Assembly (NCBI GenBank): GCA_964528445.1
Contig: CAZGSL010000048.1
Coordinates: 1 to 12,988 of the forward strand
Length of the DNA: 12,988 bases
Reading direction: 5' to 3'
Source: JAXHMM01 sp964528445
Lineage (GTDB): Bacteria > Bacteroidota > Rhodothermia > Balneolales > Balneolaceae
Part shown: positions 6,178-12,988 of the stretch, piece by piece
Numbering within the stretch: the stretch's first letter is position 1
How the letters are laid out: every line of letters begins with the position of its first letter
Made by a program: the position numbers and the translations under genes
Notes under the pieces: model-generated
The model's database searches: none
What the model was told of the DNA's origin: nothing
The model's input: the letters and a program-made list of their open reading frames with translations, nothing else

Positions 6178-8280
6178 ATGTGCGCTAAAAAAAGCTCAAA
6201 GGACGACCGCGCTGAATTTGTCGATCGAATAGACTGGGAGCGCCTGGTGCGCCTCTTCCTGGTTTCCCGGGCCATGGACGAAAAAGAGGAGGAGGAGCTG
6301 GTACCCGAGAAAAAAGTGCTGTACCAGTTTTCGGCCAGGGGACATGAACTGGGCCAGATGGTACTGGGCTCCCTGCTGACCCACCGGCACGACGCGGCCA
6401 GCGCCTACTACCGTTCCCGTCCCATCATGCTCTCGCTTGGCCTCTCCACGGAGGACGCCCTGGCGGGCCCCATGGGCAAGTCAGGCGGATACAGCGACGG
6501 CCGGGATATCGGGGTGGTCTGCAACATGCCCGGCGAGAACGGTCCCACGGTCCTGCCCATGGCCGGCGACGTGGGATCCCAGTACACCCCCGCGGTAGGA
6601 TGGGCGCAGGGTATCGAGTACCGCCGAAGCGAGCTGGAAGAGGAGGAGTACAAGGGCGCCATTTCGGTCGTCCTGGGGGGAGACGGGTCGGTGGCTACCA
6701 ACGGATTCTGGTCGGCCGTCACCATCGCCACCACGCAGGACCTGCCGGTTCTGTTTTACATAGAGGACAACGCCTACGGGATATCTGTTCCCCGGGAGTT
6801 CCAGACGCCGGGGGGGAACATCGCCAAAAATCTCTACTCTTTTAAGAACCTCCGGATATTTGACGGCGACGGCACCGATCCTGCCGAAACCGCCGGCCTG
6901 CTGGGCGAGTCGGTCGACTACGTGAGGGACCGGAAGGGTCCCGCCCTGGTTCACCTGACCATGCCGCGCCTCAACGGCCACTCCTACCAGGACAACCAGG
7001 CATACAAGGACGAAGAGCTGCTGGAGAGCGAGCGCGAAAACGACCCGATAGACCACCTGAAGGAATTTGTGAGCGACCGGGGCATCTCCGGGCAGAAGTG
7101 GGACGAGCTGGCCAATGAAGCCGGCCGGGAGGTGGAGGATGCCGCCGAAGCCGCGTGGAACCGTCCCGATCCCGACACGACCCGGACCGCCCGCTATGTC
7201 TTCAGCGAGCAGAAGGAGAACGGAGAAACCGATCTTCAGAAGGTGGGCGGATTGCGCGTCGGGGGACACGAGTTCCCGGAGAGCAGCCGCGAGCCCGAGC
7301 CGGAGAAACAGCGCATCAACATCGTGGAGGCGATCCGGCGGACCCTGGAGTATGAGCTGGAGACCAACCCGAAAGTGATGGTTTTCGGAGAGGATGTCGG
7401 GGCGAAAGGAGGCGTGCACGCCGCGACCATGGGACTGCAGTCCCGCTTCGGCGAGGAGCGGGTATTTGATACCAGCCTCTCGGAGGAGGGCATCATCGGC
7501 CGTTCGGTGGGACTCGCCTACGCCGGGATGATGCCGGTGGCGGAAATTCAGTTTCGCAAGTATGCCGATCCCGCTACCGAACAGCTGAACAACTGCGGGA
7601 CCATACGGTGGAGGACGGCCAACAAGTTTGCCGCCCCCATGGTTGTCCGCATGCCGGGGGGATTCGCCAAGTGCGGGGATCCCTGGCACAGCATCTGCAA
7701 CGAGGTGTTTTTCGCTCATGCCGTCGGTTGGCAGGTCGCCTTCCCCTCCAACGCGCAAGACACGGTGGGGCTGCTCCGGTCGGCCATGAGGAGCAACAAT
7801 CCGACGATCTTCTTTGAACACCGGAATCTGCTTGACGCGAAATATGCGCGGAAACCCTATCCGGGCGACCGCTACGTGGTCCCGTTCGGCCGTGCCCGCC
7901 AGCTCCGAGAAGGCGGGGAGATGTCGATTGTAACCTGGGGCGCCATGTGCGAGCGGTGCGAGGAGGCGGCGGACCGTACGGGTATTGATGCGGACGTGCT
8001 TGACCTGCGGACCCTCATGCCGTGGGACAAGGAGGCGGTGCTGGAGTCTGTCCGGAAGACCAACCGCTGCCTGATCGTCCACGAAGACACCCAGAGCGCC
8101 GGCTTCGGCGCCGAAATAAGCGCGGTCATAGGCAAGGAGGCTTTTACCTATCTTGACGCCCCGGTCGACCGGCTCACCATGCCGGATATCCCCGTTCCGT
8201 ACAATGTGGACCTGATGAACTCCGTACTGCCCGGGGTCGATGCCATCACCGACCGGATGAAGCGGCTGATGGCATTCTGA
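6178..8280 (+). CDS. 2-oxo-acid dehydrogenase E1, fused alpha and beta subunits
   Basis: A thiamin-diphosphate enzyme of 700 residues that decarboxylates a 2-oxo acid and passes the acyl group to lipoyl-E2. The first half is E1-alpha: the thiamin-binding motif opens with GDG (168-170) and closes at DN (197-198), and the segment around SGGYSDGRD to GSQYTPAVG (102-140) matches the conserved alpha region. After a charged linker (about 330-385) comes E1-beta: GEDVGAKGG (404-412), FDTSLSEEG with catalytic Glu436, then a transketolase C-terminal domain with VHEDTQSAGFGAEI. In many bacteria these are two genes; fused forms are common in Bacteroidota, usually annotated as branched-chain (2-oxoisovalerate) or pyruvate E1. 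Sequence alone does not settle the substrate. No E2 or E3 gene lies in the window, so partners must be encoded elsewhere. It is probably cotranscribed with the aminotransferase. Confidence 0.9.
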   Translation: MCAKKSSKDDRAEFVDRIDWERLVRLFLVSRAMDEKEEEELVPEKKVLYQFSARGHELGQMVLGSLLTHRHDAASAYYRSRPIMLSLGLSTEDALAGPMGKSGGYSDGRDIGVVCNMPGENGPTVLPMAGDVGSQYTPAVGWAQGIEYRRSELEEEEYKGAISVVLGGDGSVATNGFWSAVTIATTQDLPVLFYIEDNAYGISVPREFQTPGGNIAKNLYSFKNLRIFDGDGTDPAETAGLLGESVDYVRDRKGPALVHLTMPRLNGHSYQDNQAYKDEELLESERENDPIDHLKEFVSDRGISGQKWDELANEAGREVEDAAEAAWNRPDPDTTRTARYVFSEQKENGETDLQKVGGLRVGGHEFPESSREPEPEKQRINIVEAIRRTLEYELETNPKVMVFGEDVGAKGGVHAATMGLQSRFGEERVFDTSLSEEGIIGRSVGLAYAGMMPVAEIQFRKYADPATEQLNNCGTIRWRTANKFAAPMVVRMPGGFAKCGDPWHSICNEVFFAHAVGWQVAFPSNAQDTVGLLRSAMRSNNPTIFFEHRNLLDAKYARKPYPGDRYVVPFGRARQLREGGEMSIVTWGAMCERCEEAADRTGIDADVLDLRTLMPWDKEAVLESVRKTNRCLIVHEDTQSAGFGAEISAVIGKEAFTYLDAPVDRLTMPDIPVPYNVDLMNSVLPGVDAITDRMKRLMAF

Positions 8281-8289
8281 AATCCCAGT

Positions 8290-8304
8290 CGGCCTCACGG
8301 GCCG
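8290..8304 (+). terminator. GC hairpin after the E1 gene, weak terminator candidate
   Basis: CGGCC (8290-8294) and GGCCG (8300-8304) form a five-pair hairpin with a five-base loop, ten bases after the E1 stop. A second GGCC follows at 8308-8311 and could pair alternatively. No T-tract follows, so it is not a clear intrinsic terminator. The remaining bases up to 8399 hold only pyrimidine-rich leader sequence of the kinase gene. Confidence 0.25.
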
Positions 8305-8399
8305 TCCGGCCTGGCGGGTGGAAGCCACATCACATTGAATCGTAAAATGCATGTCATGCCGGTTCCCGCTCCTTTTTCCTTTCATTTTTCCCATCCGAC

Positions 8400-10250
8400 A
8401 TGAAACTGCGTACCAAGTTACTTCTCAGCTTTTCCTGTGTGATTCTGCTGCTTCTGGGACTCGGTGCGGTCTCCAAGCACATCAACGACCGGGTAAGAGA
8501 CCGGCTGGTGGAGGAGAGCCGCTCCTCCGTCCAGGAGCTTGAACTGGCCAGCGAGGTCGCCATCCAGCTCTACCGGAGCATGACCAACATCCAGTATCTC
8601 CTGGAACAGCGGTATCGCAGCTCCCTGGACGCCGGAATGGTGGAGGACACCGTCACGCTCGACCGCTCCCGCCTCAACATCGAGGAGTCGCTGGGTCGGA
8701 CCGAAGAGCGGCTGCGGGAGTTCCGGGACCTGCTGGAGGAGCAGGGTGCCTCGGGAGAGGATCCCCTTGTTTCATCCGCTGCCGACTCCGAACCCGCTTC
8801 CCTGCAGACCCTGGAGACCGTGACAGAGAACTACCGGACGTATGCCTCCCTGGTGGATCAGCTCCTGGAGCTGTCGGGCGAGTCGCATGCCGACGCCCGG
8901 GAATTTTTCACGGTTACGATCGAACCCTATTTCCGAAGCAACCTGCTACCTCGTATCGCGCAGCTCAGGGAGCAGACCAGGACGGGCCTGGACGAAGAGG
9001 TTACGGCCCTGAACAGCCGTATGGCCCGGATGAGCCGGTGGCTGGTCTGGGGTACCCTCATCGCCCTCGTGCTCTCCCTGGGACTGGCATGGATGCTCTA
9101 TCGCTCCATTGCCTCCCCGGTAGGCAAACTGGCGAGAGCCGCGGAGGAGGTGGGCCGGGGGAACCTGGACAAAAGGATCGATATTTCCTCCACCGACGAA
9201 ATCGGCCAGCTGGGCAGGAGTTTTAACCGCATGGCGGAAAACCTGAGCCGGACGACCGTCTCCAAGGACTATATGGATAATATCATCGAATCCATGGTGG
9301 ACGCGCTGATCGTCACGGACGGGGAGGGGAAGATACAGAAGGTGAACTCGGCCGCGGCAGAGATGCTGCGCGTAGAGAAGGGGGAAGAGCTGGTGGGGAA
9401 GCCCGTGGAGAGCCTGCTGGCGGATGGGGAGGACGCCGACTTCTTCCGCACGCGCGAAGGGGAGTCGCGGGAGACCTGCGAGACGAAATTTCGTGATTCC
9501 CGGGGATGGTCCATCCCCGTGAGCCTCTCGAAAGCCCTGATGCGGACCCCGGAGGGGGAAGCCAGGGGTCTGGTCTGCGTGGCCAGCGACATATCGGAGC
9601 GGAAGCAGGCGGAACAGCAGGTTGCGCGGTCGCTCAAGGAGAAGGAGATCCTGCTTTCCGAGATCCATCACCGGGTGAAAAATAACCTGGCCGTGATCTC
9701 GGGTATGCTGCAGATGCAGATGTGGCAGACCGAGAATCAGACGGCCCGGGACGCCCTGATGGACAGCCAGCTGAGGGTACAGTCGATCGCGCTGGTTCAC
9801 GAAAAACTCTACCAGAGCGACAATTTTTCCAGCGTGAAATTTGATACCTACGCGAGTGACCTGCTTCGTGCCATCGAGTCCACCTACGAGGAGAGGGGCA
9901 GGGAGATCGAGCTGGTTATGGACTTTCAGCCGGTGGTCATGAACATCAACCAGGCTATTCCCTGCTCGCTCCTGCTGAACGAACTGGTGGTGAATGCCTA
10001 CCGGCACGCCTTCCCGGGAAGAGAGCGGGGGGAGATAGCGGTTAAGGTGTGGAAAGAGGAGCCGATGATACACATACGCGTGAGCGACAACGGGATCGGC
10101 CTGCCGGAGAAATTCAGCGTTTCGGGCGACGAAACCATGGGTATGACCCTGCTTAATACGCTTGTGAAGCAGCTGGACGGCGAATTCCAGGTTCAAAACG
10201 GGGATGGCGCGATCTTCGAATTTTCGTTCCGGGTGGAGGATGTTTATTAA
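8400..10250 (+). CDS. Membrane sensor histidine kinase, HAMP-PAS-HisKA_2
   Basis: A 616-residue kinase that should sense an envelope signal and autophosphorylate. Residues 7-24 form TM1. About 28-210 is a mostly helical extracytoplasmic sensor of no named fold. TM2 is about 214-234, followed by a HAMP domain (235-288) with DEIGQLGRSFNRM, a PAS domain (about 293-402) starting MVDALIVTDGEG, and the HisKA_2 dimerisation region with EIHHRVKNN (421-429); the phosphoacceptor is His424 by comparison with the HRxKN motif. The ATPase domain has the N-box LLLNELVVNAYRHAF (524-538), DNGIGLP (563-569) and MGMTLL (580-585). No response regulator gene is nearby; HisKA_2 kinases often have unlinked partners. 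It lies 119 bases after the E1 gene and likely has its own promoter. It ends 27 bases from the tail of the opposing operon. Confidence 0.9.
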   Translation: MKLRTKLLLSFSCVILLLLGLGAVSKHINDRVRDRLVEESRSSVQELELASEVAIQLYRSMTNIQYLLEQRYRSSLDAGMVEDTVTLDRSRLNIEESLGRTEERLREFRDLLEEQGASGEDPLVSSAADSEPASLQTLETVTENYRTYASLVDQLLELSGESHADAREFFTVTIEPYFRSNLLPRIAQLREQTRTGLDEEVTALNSRMARMSRWLVWGTLIALVLSLGLAWMLYRSIASPVGKLARAAEEVGRGNLDKRIDISSTDEIGQLGRSFNRMAENLSRTTVSKDYMDNIIESMVDALIVTDGEGKIQKVNSAAAEMLRVEKGEELVGKPVESLLADGEDADFFRTREGESRETCETKFRDSRGWSIPVSLSKALMRTPEGEARGLVCVASDISERKQAEQQVARSLKEKEILLSEIHHRVKNNLAVISGMLQMQMWQTENQTARDALMDSQLRVQSIALVHEKLYQSDNFSSVKFDTYASDLLRAIESTYEERGREIELVMDFQPVVMNINQAIPCSLLLNELVVNAYRHAFPGRERGEIAVKVWKEEPMIHIRVSDNGIGLPEKFSVSGDETMGMTLLNTLVKQLDGEFQVQNGDGAIFEFSFRVEDVY

Positions 10251-10277
10251 GTAATTCTATTTTGCGATACCTGCCGC

Positions 10278-10550
10278 TCAGGATTCCCGTTCGGGCAGTT
10301 CGTCCCTGCGGGGTGACTCCTCCAGCTGGTATCCCCACTGTTCCAGCAGCGGCTGCTCCATCTCCTCGTCGCGGTACTCGTCCGGTATGAGGATGGGAAT
10401 TCCGTAGATCACCGGGAAGTAGCGGCCGCACTCAGGACAGCTCATCAGCGCCTCGAGGATCTCCCCCTCTTCGTCCTCGGTGACCACCTGGATTTCCAGG
10501 TCGTTCTGGTCCACCGGACAGCAGAGCTTGTTGAACATCGACCGGGTCAT
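10278..10550 (-). CDS. Trm112-like small zinc protein (UPF0434 type)
   Basis: A 90-residue cytoplasmic protein. LCCPVDQNDL (9-18), then SCPECGRYFPVIYGIPILIPDE (37-58) after about 20 residues, is the Trm112/YcaR pattern. Zinc ligands would be Cys11 (or Cys10), Cys38 and Cys41; the fourth usual Cys of CPxC is Asp14 here, a form I recall in other bacterial members. The 30-residue tail after the domain is acidic and probably flexible. Eukaryotic and archaeal Trm112 bind and activate several SAM-dependent methyltransferases; the role in bacteria is less clear. It is the last gene of the operon, and its ATG overlaps the stop of the ThiE-like gene in ATGA (10547-10550), indicating translational coupling. 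The operon's first gene encodes a methyltransferase, a possible partner. Confidence 0.85.
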   Translation of the reverse strand: MTRSMFNKLCCPVDQNDLEIQVVTEDEEGEILEALMSCPECGRYFPVIYGIPILIPDEYRDEEMEQPLLEQWGYQLEESPRRDELPERES

Positions 10551-11206
10551 GACGGCTCCTCCTGCAGATGTTCCAGGGAGCGTTTGTATTCGGCGGTGCG
10601 TCCGCCGGGGTCGTCCGCTTCCAGGATGCCCGATATGACGGCCACCCCGTTGAAATCCAGCTCCCGCAGCTCCGGCAGCCGCTCCGGTGTGATGCCGCCC
10701 GACAGAAAGAGGGGCAGGTCGGTCAGCTCCCGGGCGCGGCGGACGGTTTCGGGGCGGACAATCTCGCAGCCGCTCACGGAAGGGGAGGGGAAGAGGGCGC
10801 AGAACGAGATGTAGTCCATCCCGATTTCATCCGCCCACCTGACGGTCTCCAGGCTGTTTTCGCAGGTGACGCCCGCCAGGAACGCCCGCCCTATCTCCCT
10901 CCTGATCTCCGGGAAATCGTCGGGAATGTCGTCGAAGTGCACGCCGTCCAGGCCGGTGGATTTCAGCCACTGCCACTCCTCGTTGATGAGTACAGGGGCT
11001 CCGTGGTCCCTCGCCAATTCCAGTATATCCTCGATCAGCTGTCGCTTTTCTCCCTCTCCGGCGGATTCCGGCCAGTGATTCCATACCTGAAGCAGGTCTG
11101 CCCCGTTCTCCAGGGCCCGCCTTACGTTACCCAGCAGCTCTTCGCGGTCCCCGGAGGGGTCCACCACCAGGTACACGCCGCCGATTTTTTCCGGATCTAC
11201 GACCAT
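10547..11206 (-). CDS. ThiE/TenI-family protein with altered active site
   Basis: A 219-residue TIM-barrel protein of the thiamin phosphate synthase/TenI family. Visible landmarks are VYLVVDP (11-17), LLQVWNHW (38-45), LINEEW (73-78), GVHFDD (88-93), GVTCENS (112-118), MDYISF then LFPSPSVSG (138-146), LSGGITPE (168-175) and GVAVISGIL (187-195). True ThiE couples a pyrimidine pyrophosphate and a thiazole phosphate, using the Arg and Lys of QxREK and a Lys after the FPT motif. Here these positions read Trp, His and Val, while the Asn of the INDD motif and the phosphate-binding GGI and SG segments remain. It may therefore bind a phosphorylated ligand without doing the ThiE reaction; TenI-like isomerase chemistry is possible. 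The start overlaps the AIR-synthase-like gene by ten bases. The family is sure, the reaction is not. Confidence 0.75.
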   Translation of the reverse strand: MVVDPEKIGGVYLVVDPSGDREELLGNVRRALENGADLLQVWNHWPESAGEGEKRQLIEDILELARDHGAPVLINEEWQWLKSTGLDGVHFDDIPDDFPEIRREIGRAFLAGVTCENSLETVRWADEIGMDYISFCALFPSPSVSGCEIVRPETVRRARELTDLPLFLSGGITPERLPELRELDFNGVAVISGILEADDPGGRTAEYKRSLEHLQEEPS

Positions 11207-12261
11207 CCCGCCTCCATCGCCTTGAAGTAGGCCCCCCAGTAGGGGTCGCTCTCATCGAAGGAGAAGGATTGCTCCGCATCATCCTCCACCAGGATAAATC
11301 CCTCCCGGGCGGGTCTCATCTCCCCAACCACCGCAGCCGGAACGGAGTCCGCTTCCAGCCGCTCCACAAGGCCGTCGGCCCGGTCGTTTGCGACGGAGAG
11401 GATCATGGATCCGGCGCCCACGCAGAGCCGGGGATCGATCTCGAAGAGCTCGCAGATGGCGCGGGGCACCTCCCCGACCGGGAGCTTGTCGTCCTGCACG
11501 CGGAACCCGCAGCCGGAGGCTTTGGCCATCTCCCAGATTCCCCCCAGCAGCCCGCCCTCCGTCACGTCGTGCATCGCCTTGAGCTGGCTGTTCGGTTCCA
11601 GCGCCCTGGCGGCCGCCAGGGCATCCTCCAGCGCGGAGGTGCGGTAAAAATTCTCGCATCCCCTCTCGTGAACCTCCGTCCCGCATTCGTTCCTTACGGT
11701 CTCCGGAAAGCTCAGCGCGAGGATCGAGGAGGCCGTCAGGGCGGCCTCTTTGGTGACCACGATCCGGTCGCCCGGCTCCGCCCCGTCGGCCGTTACGATT
11801 TCGTCCAATGGCGCCTGCAGGAACATGGTGCCGCCGCCCGGAGTGGTGGACTCCTGTCCGGGGACCTTCGCCGTGTGTCCCCCGGTGATGGAGACCCCGA
11901 TCTCGTCGCACTGGACGTGAATGTGTTCCCAGTACTCCTCGAAATCCTCCCGGGAGAGTCCGGCGGGCAGGTTGAAGACGAACTGCGCGAACTGGGGGGC
12001 AAAGCCGGTAGTGGCCATGTCGTTGGACAGCAGGTGTACGGAGAGCCAGGCCGACTCGCGAAGCCCCAGGGAGGGAATCAGCGAGAGAGGATCGCTGGAG
12101 ACCGCCAGGCCGTCGCCGTTGCCCAGGTCGATCACGGCGGTGTCCATCCCGAACCTGGGACCTTTGATCACACGGTCGCTTGCCTGGCCGGTCCGTCCCG
12201 CGATGATCTCACCGAAAAGGGTGCTGTCGATCTTGCCGGTATGTTCCTCAAAATTGCTCAT
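11197..12261 (-). CDS. AIR synthase-like (PurM/ThiL/HypE superfamily) protein
   Basis: A 354-residue cytoplasmic protein of the ATP-using PurM-like fold. The N-terminal domain has GMDTAVID (38-45), SSDP (55-58) and LLSNDMATTGFAP (77-89), the places where ThiL and HypE bind metal and nucleotide. The C-terminal domain has TGGHT (126-130), GDRIVVTKEAALTAS (164-178), MHDVTEGGLLGGIWEMA (220-236) and GSMILSV (264-270). Relatives phosphorylate or activate a carbonyl or phosphate group. It is not a normal HypE, because the protein ends AMEAGWS without the C-terminal Cys that carries the cyano group, and no hydrogenase gene is near. ThiL is usually shorter and its DD-A motif differs. Position directly before a ThiE-like gene suggests a joint pathway. 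The ATG at 12259-12261 follows the methyltransferase stop by seven bases, with a weak AGGAT before it. Confidence 0.8.
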   Translation of the reverse strand: MSNFEEHTGKIDSTLFGEIIAGRTGQASDRVIKGPRFGMDTAVIDLGNGDGLAVSSDPLSLIPSLGLRESAWLSVHLLSNDMATTGFAPQFAQFVFNLPAGLSREDFEEYWEHIHVQCDEIGVSITGGHTAKVPGQESTTPGGGTMFLQAPLDEIVTADGAEPGDRIVVTKEAALTASSILALSFPETVRNECGTEVHERGCENFYRTSALEDALAAARALEPNSQLKAMHDVTEGGLLGGIWEMAKASGCGFRVQDDKLPVGEVPRAICELFEIDPRLCVGAGSMILSVANDRADGLVERLEADSVPAAVVGEMRPAREGFILVEDDAEQSFSFDESDPYWGAYFKAMEAGWS

Positions 12262-12268
12262 ATCCTGT

Positions 12269-12988
12269 TCATCGGTCCTCCACGTCGGTCAGTTTAACAT
12301 GCAGTGCGAAAAAATCCCCCACCGGCACTCCCCAGCGCTGGACCGGGAACCATGTCGGCAGACCCGTGGCGGTCCATTCGATATCGTAAAGCCGTCCCTC
12401 CAGCGCTTCGTGGATGGTGGAGATCAGTTTCTTCGGGGTGTAGAAGTGGGCGGTTTCGTAGTAGGGATTCTTCCCGAACAGCTCCTGCACTCTCCGCCGG
12501 ACCACCTTGGTGGAGTTCCGGTTCATGATCCCGAAAATCATCCCGTAGCGTCCCACGCGGAGCGCTTCGCGGATGACCCTGACGGGGTCGTCGTAGTAGG
12601 CGAAGGTGGCGATAAAGGCCAGCGCGTCGAAAGAGTTGTCCTTGAAGGGCATGTGGTGGGCGTCCGCCCATACCAGGTCGCCGTCGAAGTGCCTGTTGCC
12701 CTCCGCCAGCATGAAGGGGGAGAGGTCCGCCCCGGTCGCCTCGATGCCGATCTCTTCCCACCAGCGTGTAAAGCGGGTGGTACCGCAGCCATACTCCAGG
12801 AGCGTCTCCACCCGCTCGTCTTTCTGGATCAGCTCGGCGAGCACCTTTTTCTGCCAGATCTCGGCCCGCTTGTAGCGCCCCTCGTAGTAGTCCTCGTACA
12901 CCTCGGTATGCTCGCGGTTGAAGAACCACTCTTCGCGGTCCTGCCACCGTTCGATCTTTTTGGTGGCCAGGCTGAAATTTTTCTTCTG
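12269..12988 (-). CDS. Class I SAM-dependent methyltransferase (5' end outside window)
   Basis: The visible 239 codons encode a Rossmann-fold methyltransferase. Counting from the window edge, motif I is EYGCGTTRF (about 65-73), an acidic ribose-binding Asp lies in GADLSP (near 88), WADAHHMPF (about 107-115) is the adenine-contact loop, and FDALAFIATFAYYDD is the motif after strand four. Its substrate is unknown. An internal GTG at 12899-12901 could be taken as a start, but the frame continues without a stop for 29 more codons to the edge. These include the protein-like KIERWQDREEWFFNREHTE with no start codon, so the real start lies to the right of the window. It is the first visible gene of a four-gene operon, seven bases before the AIR-synthase-like gene. 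Confidence 0.85.
   Translation of the reverse strand, partial: QKKNFSLATKKIERWQDREEWFFNREHTEVYEDYYEGRYKRAEIWQKKVLAELIQKDERVETLLEYGCGTTRFTRWWEEIGIEATGADLSPFMLAEGNRHFDGDLVWADAHHMPFKDNSFDALAFIATFAYYDDPVRVIREALRVGRYGMIFGIMNRNSTKVVRRRVQELFGKNPYYETAHFYTPKKLISTIHEALEGRLYDIEWTATGLPTWFPVQRWGVPVGDFFALHVKLTDVEDR

Noticed and set aside
6481..8394. A 637-codon open frame on the - strand opposite the E1 gene.
   Set aside because: The + strand encodes a full, motif-complete E1. The antisense product has no domain pattern and owes its length to codon bias.
8946..10196. A 416-codon - strand frame opposite the histidine kinase.
   Set aside because: Antisense to an intact HAMP-PAS-HisKA_2 kinase; low-information His/Leu/Pro/Arg composition.
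11197..12261. Calling the AIR-synthase-like gene hypE (hydrogenase maturation).
   Set aside because: The C-terminal cysteine essential in HypE is absent and no hydrogenase gene is nearby.
11269..12297. A 342-codon + strand frame opposite the AIR-synthase-like gene.
   Set aside because: The - strand reading has superfamily motifs and fits the coupled operon; the + reading has neither.
12899..12901. Internal GTG as the methyltransferase start, making the gene complete in the window.
   Set aside because: The frame stays open and protein-like to the window edge for 29 more codons, so the gene is more likely cut by the edge.

Overview
The window reads as chromosomal DNA from a GC-rich member of the Bacteroidota/Rhodothermota/Balneolota side of the tree. 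This placement is inferred from three things. None of the starts has a convincing Shine-Dalgarno sequence. There is a zinc-less sirtuin of the type I associate with Bacteroidota, and an alpha-beta fused 2-oxo-acid dehydrogenase E1. Many proteins are strongly acidic, which would fit a mildly salt-adapted organism. I see no transposase, phage gene, CRISPR array, tRNA or plasmid function.

Layout. Bases 1-40 are the 3' end of a 5S rRNA gene, so an rRNA operon enters from the left; it is followed by a T-tract. A roughly 170-base promoter region leads into a + strand cluster: an acyl-CoA dehydrogenase with a C-terminal extension, a SIR2-type lysine deacylase, and an unusual SGNH hydrolase (224-3454). 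The last gene overlaps tail-to-tail by 6 bases with a - strand pair: a secreted or envelope protein made of two 74-residue glycine-rich repeats, and an SDR oxidoreductase (3449-4826). A 199-base divergent intergenic region separates the SDR from a + strand pair: a HisC-like aminotransferase and the fused E1 (5026-8280). A membrane-bound HisKA_2-type sensor kinase follows (8400-10250). Tail-to-tail with it is a compact - strand operon whose first gene is cut by the window end: SAM methyltransferase, AIR-synthase-like protein, ThiE/TenI-like protein, Trm112-like zinc protein (12988 to 10278).

How the genes may work together. The acyl-CoA dehydrogenase, aminotransferase and E1 would fit amino-acid and acyl-CoA metabolism, and the sirtuin could remove acyl marks that acyl-CoAs leave on lysines; this is inference. 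The most interesting unit is the four-gene - strand operon. Its genes overlap or nearly touch. A methyltransferase shares it with a Trm112-like protein (a family that activates methyltransferases elsewhere). Its ThiE-like member lacks most residues that bind the thiamin precursor pyrophosphate. Its AIR-synthase-like member lacks the C-terminal cysteine of HypE. It could be a small cofactor or metabolite modification pathway with no name I know.
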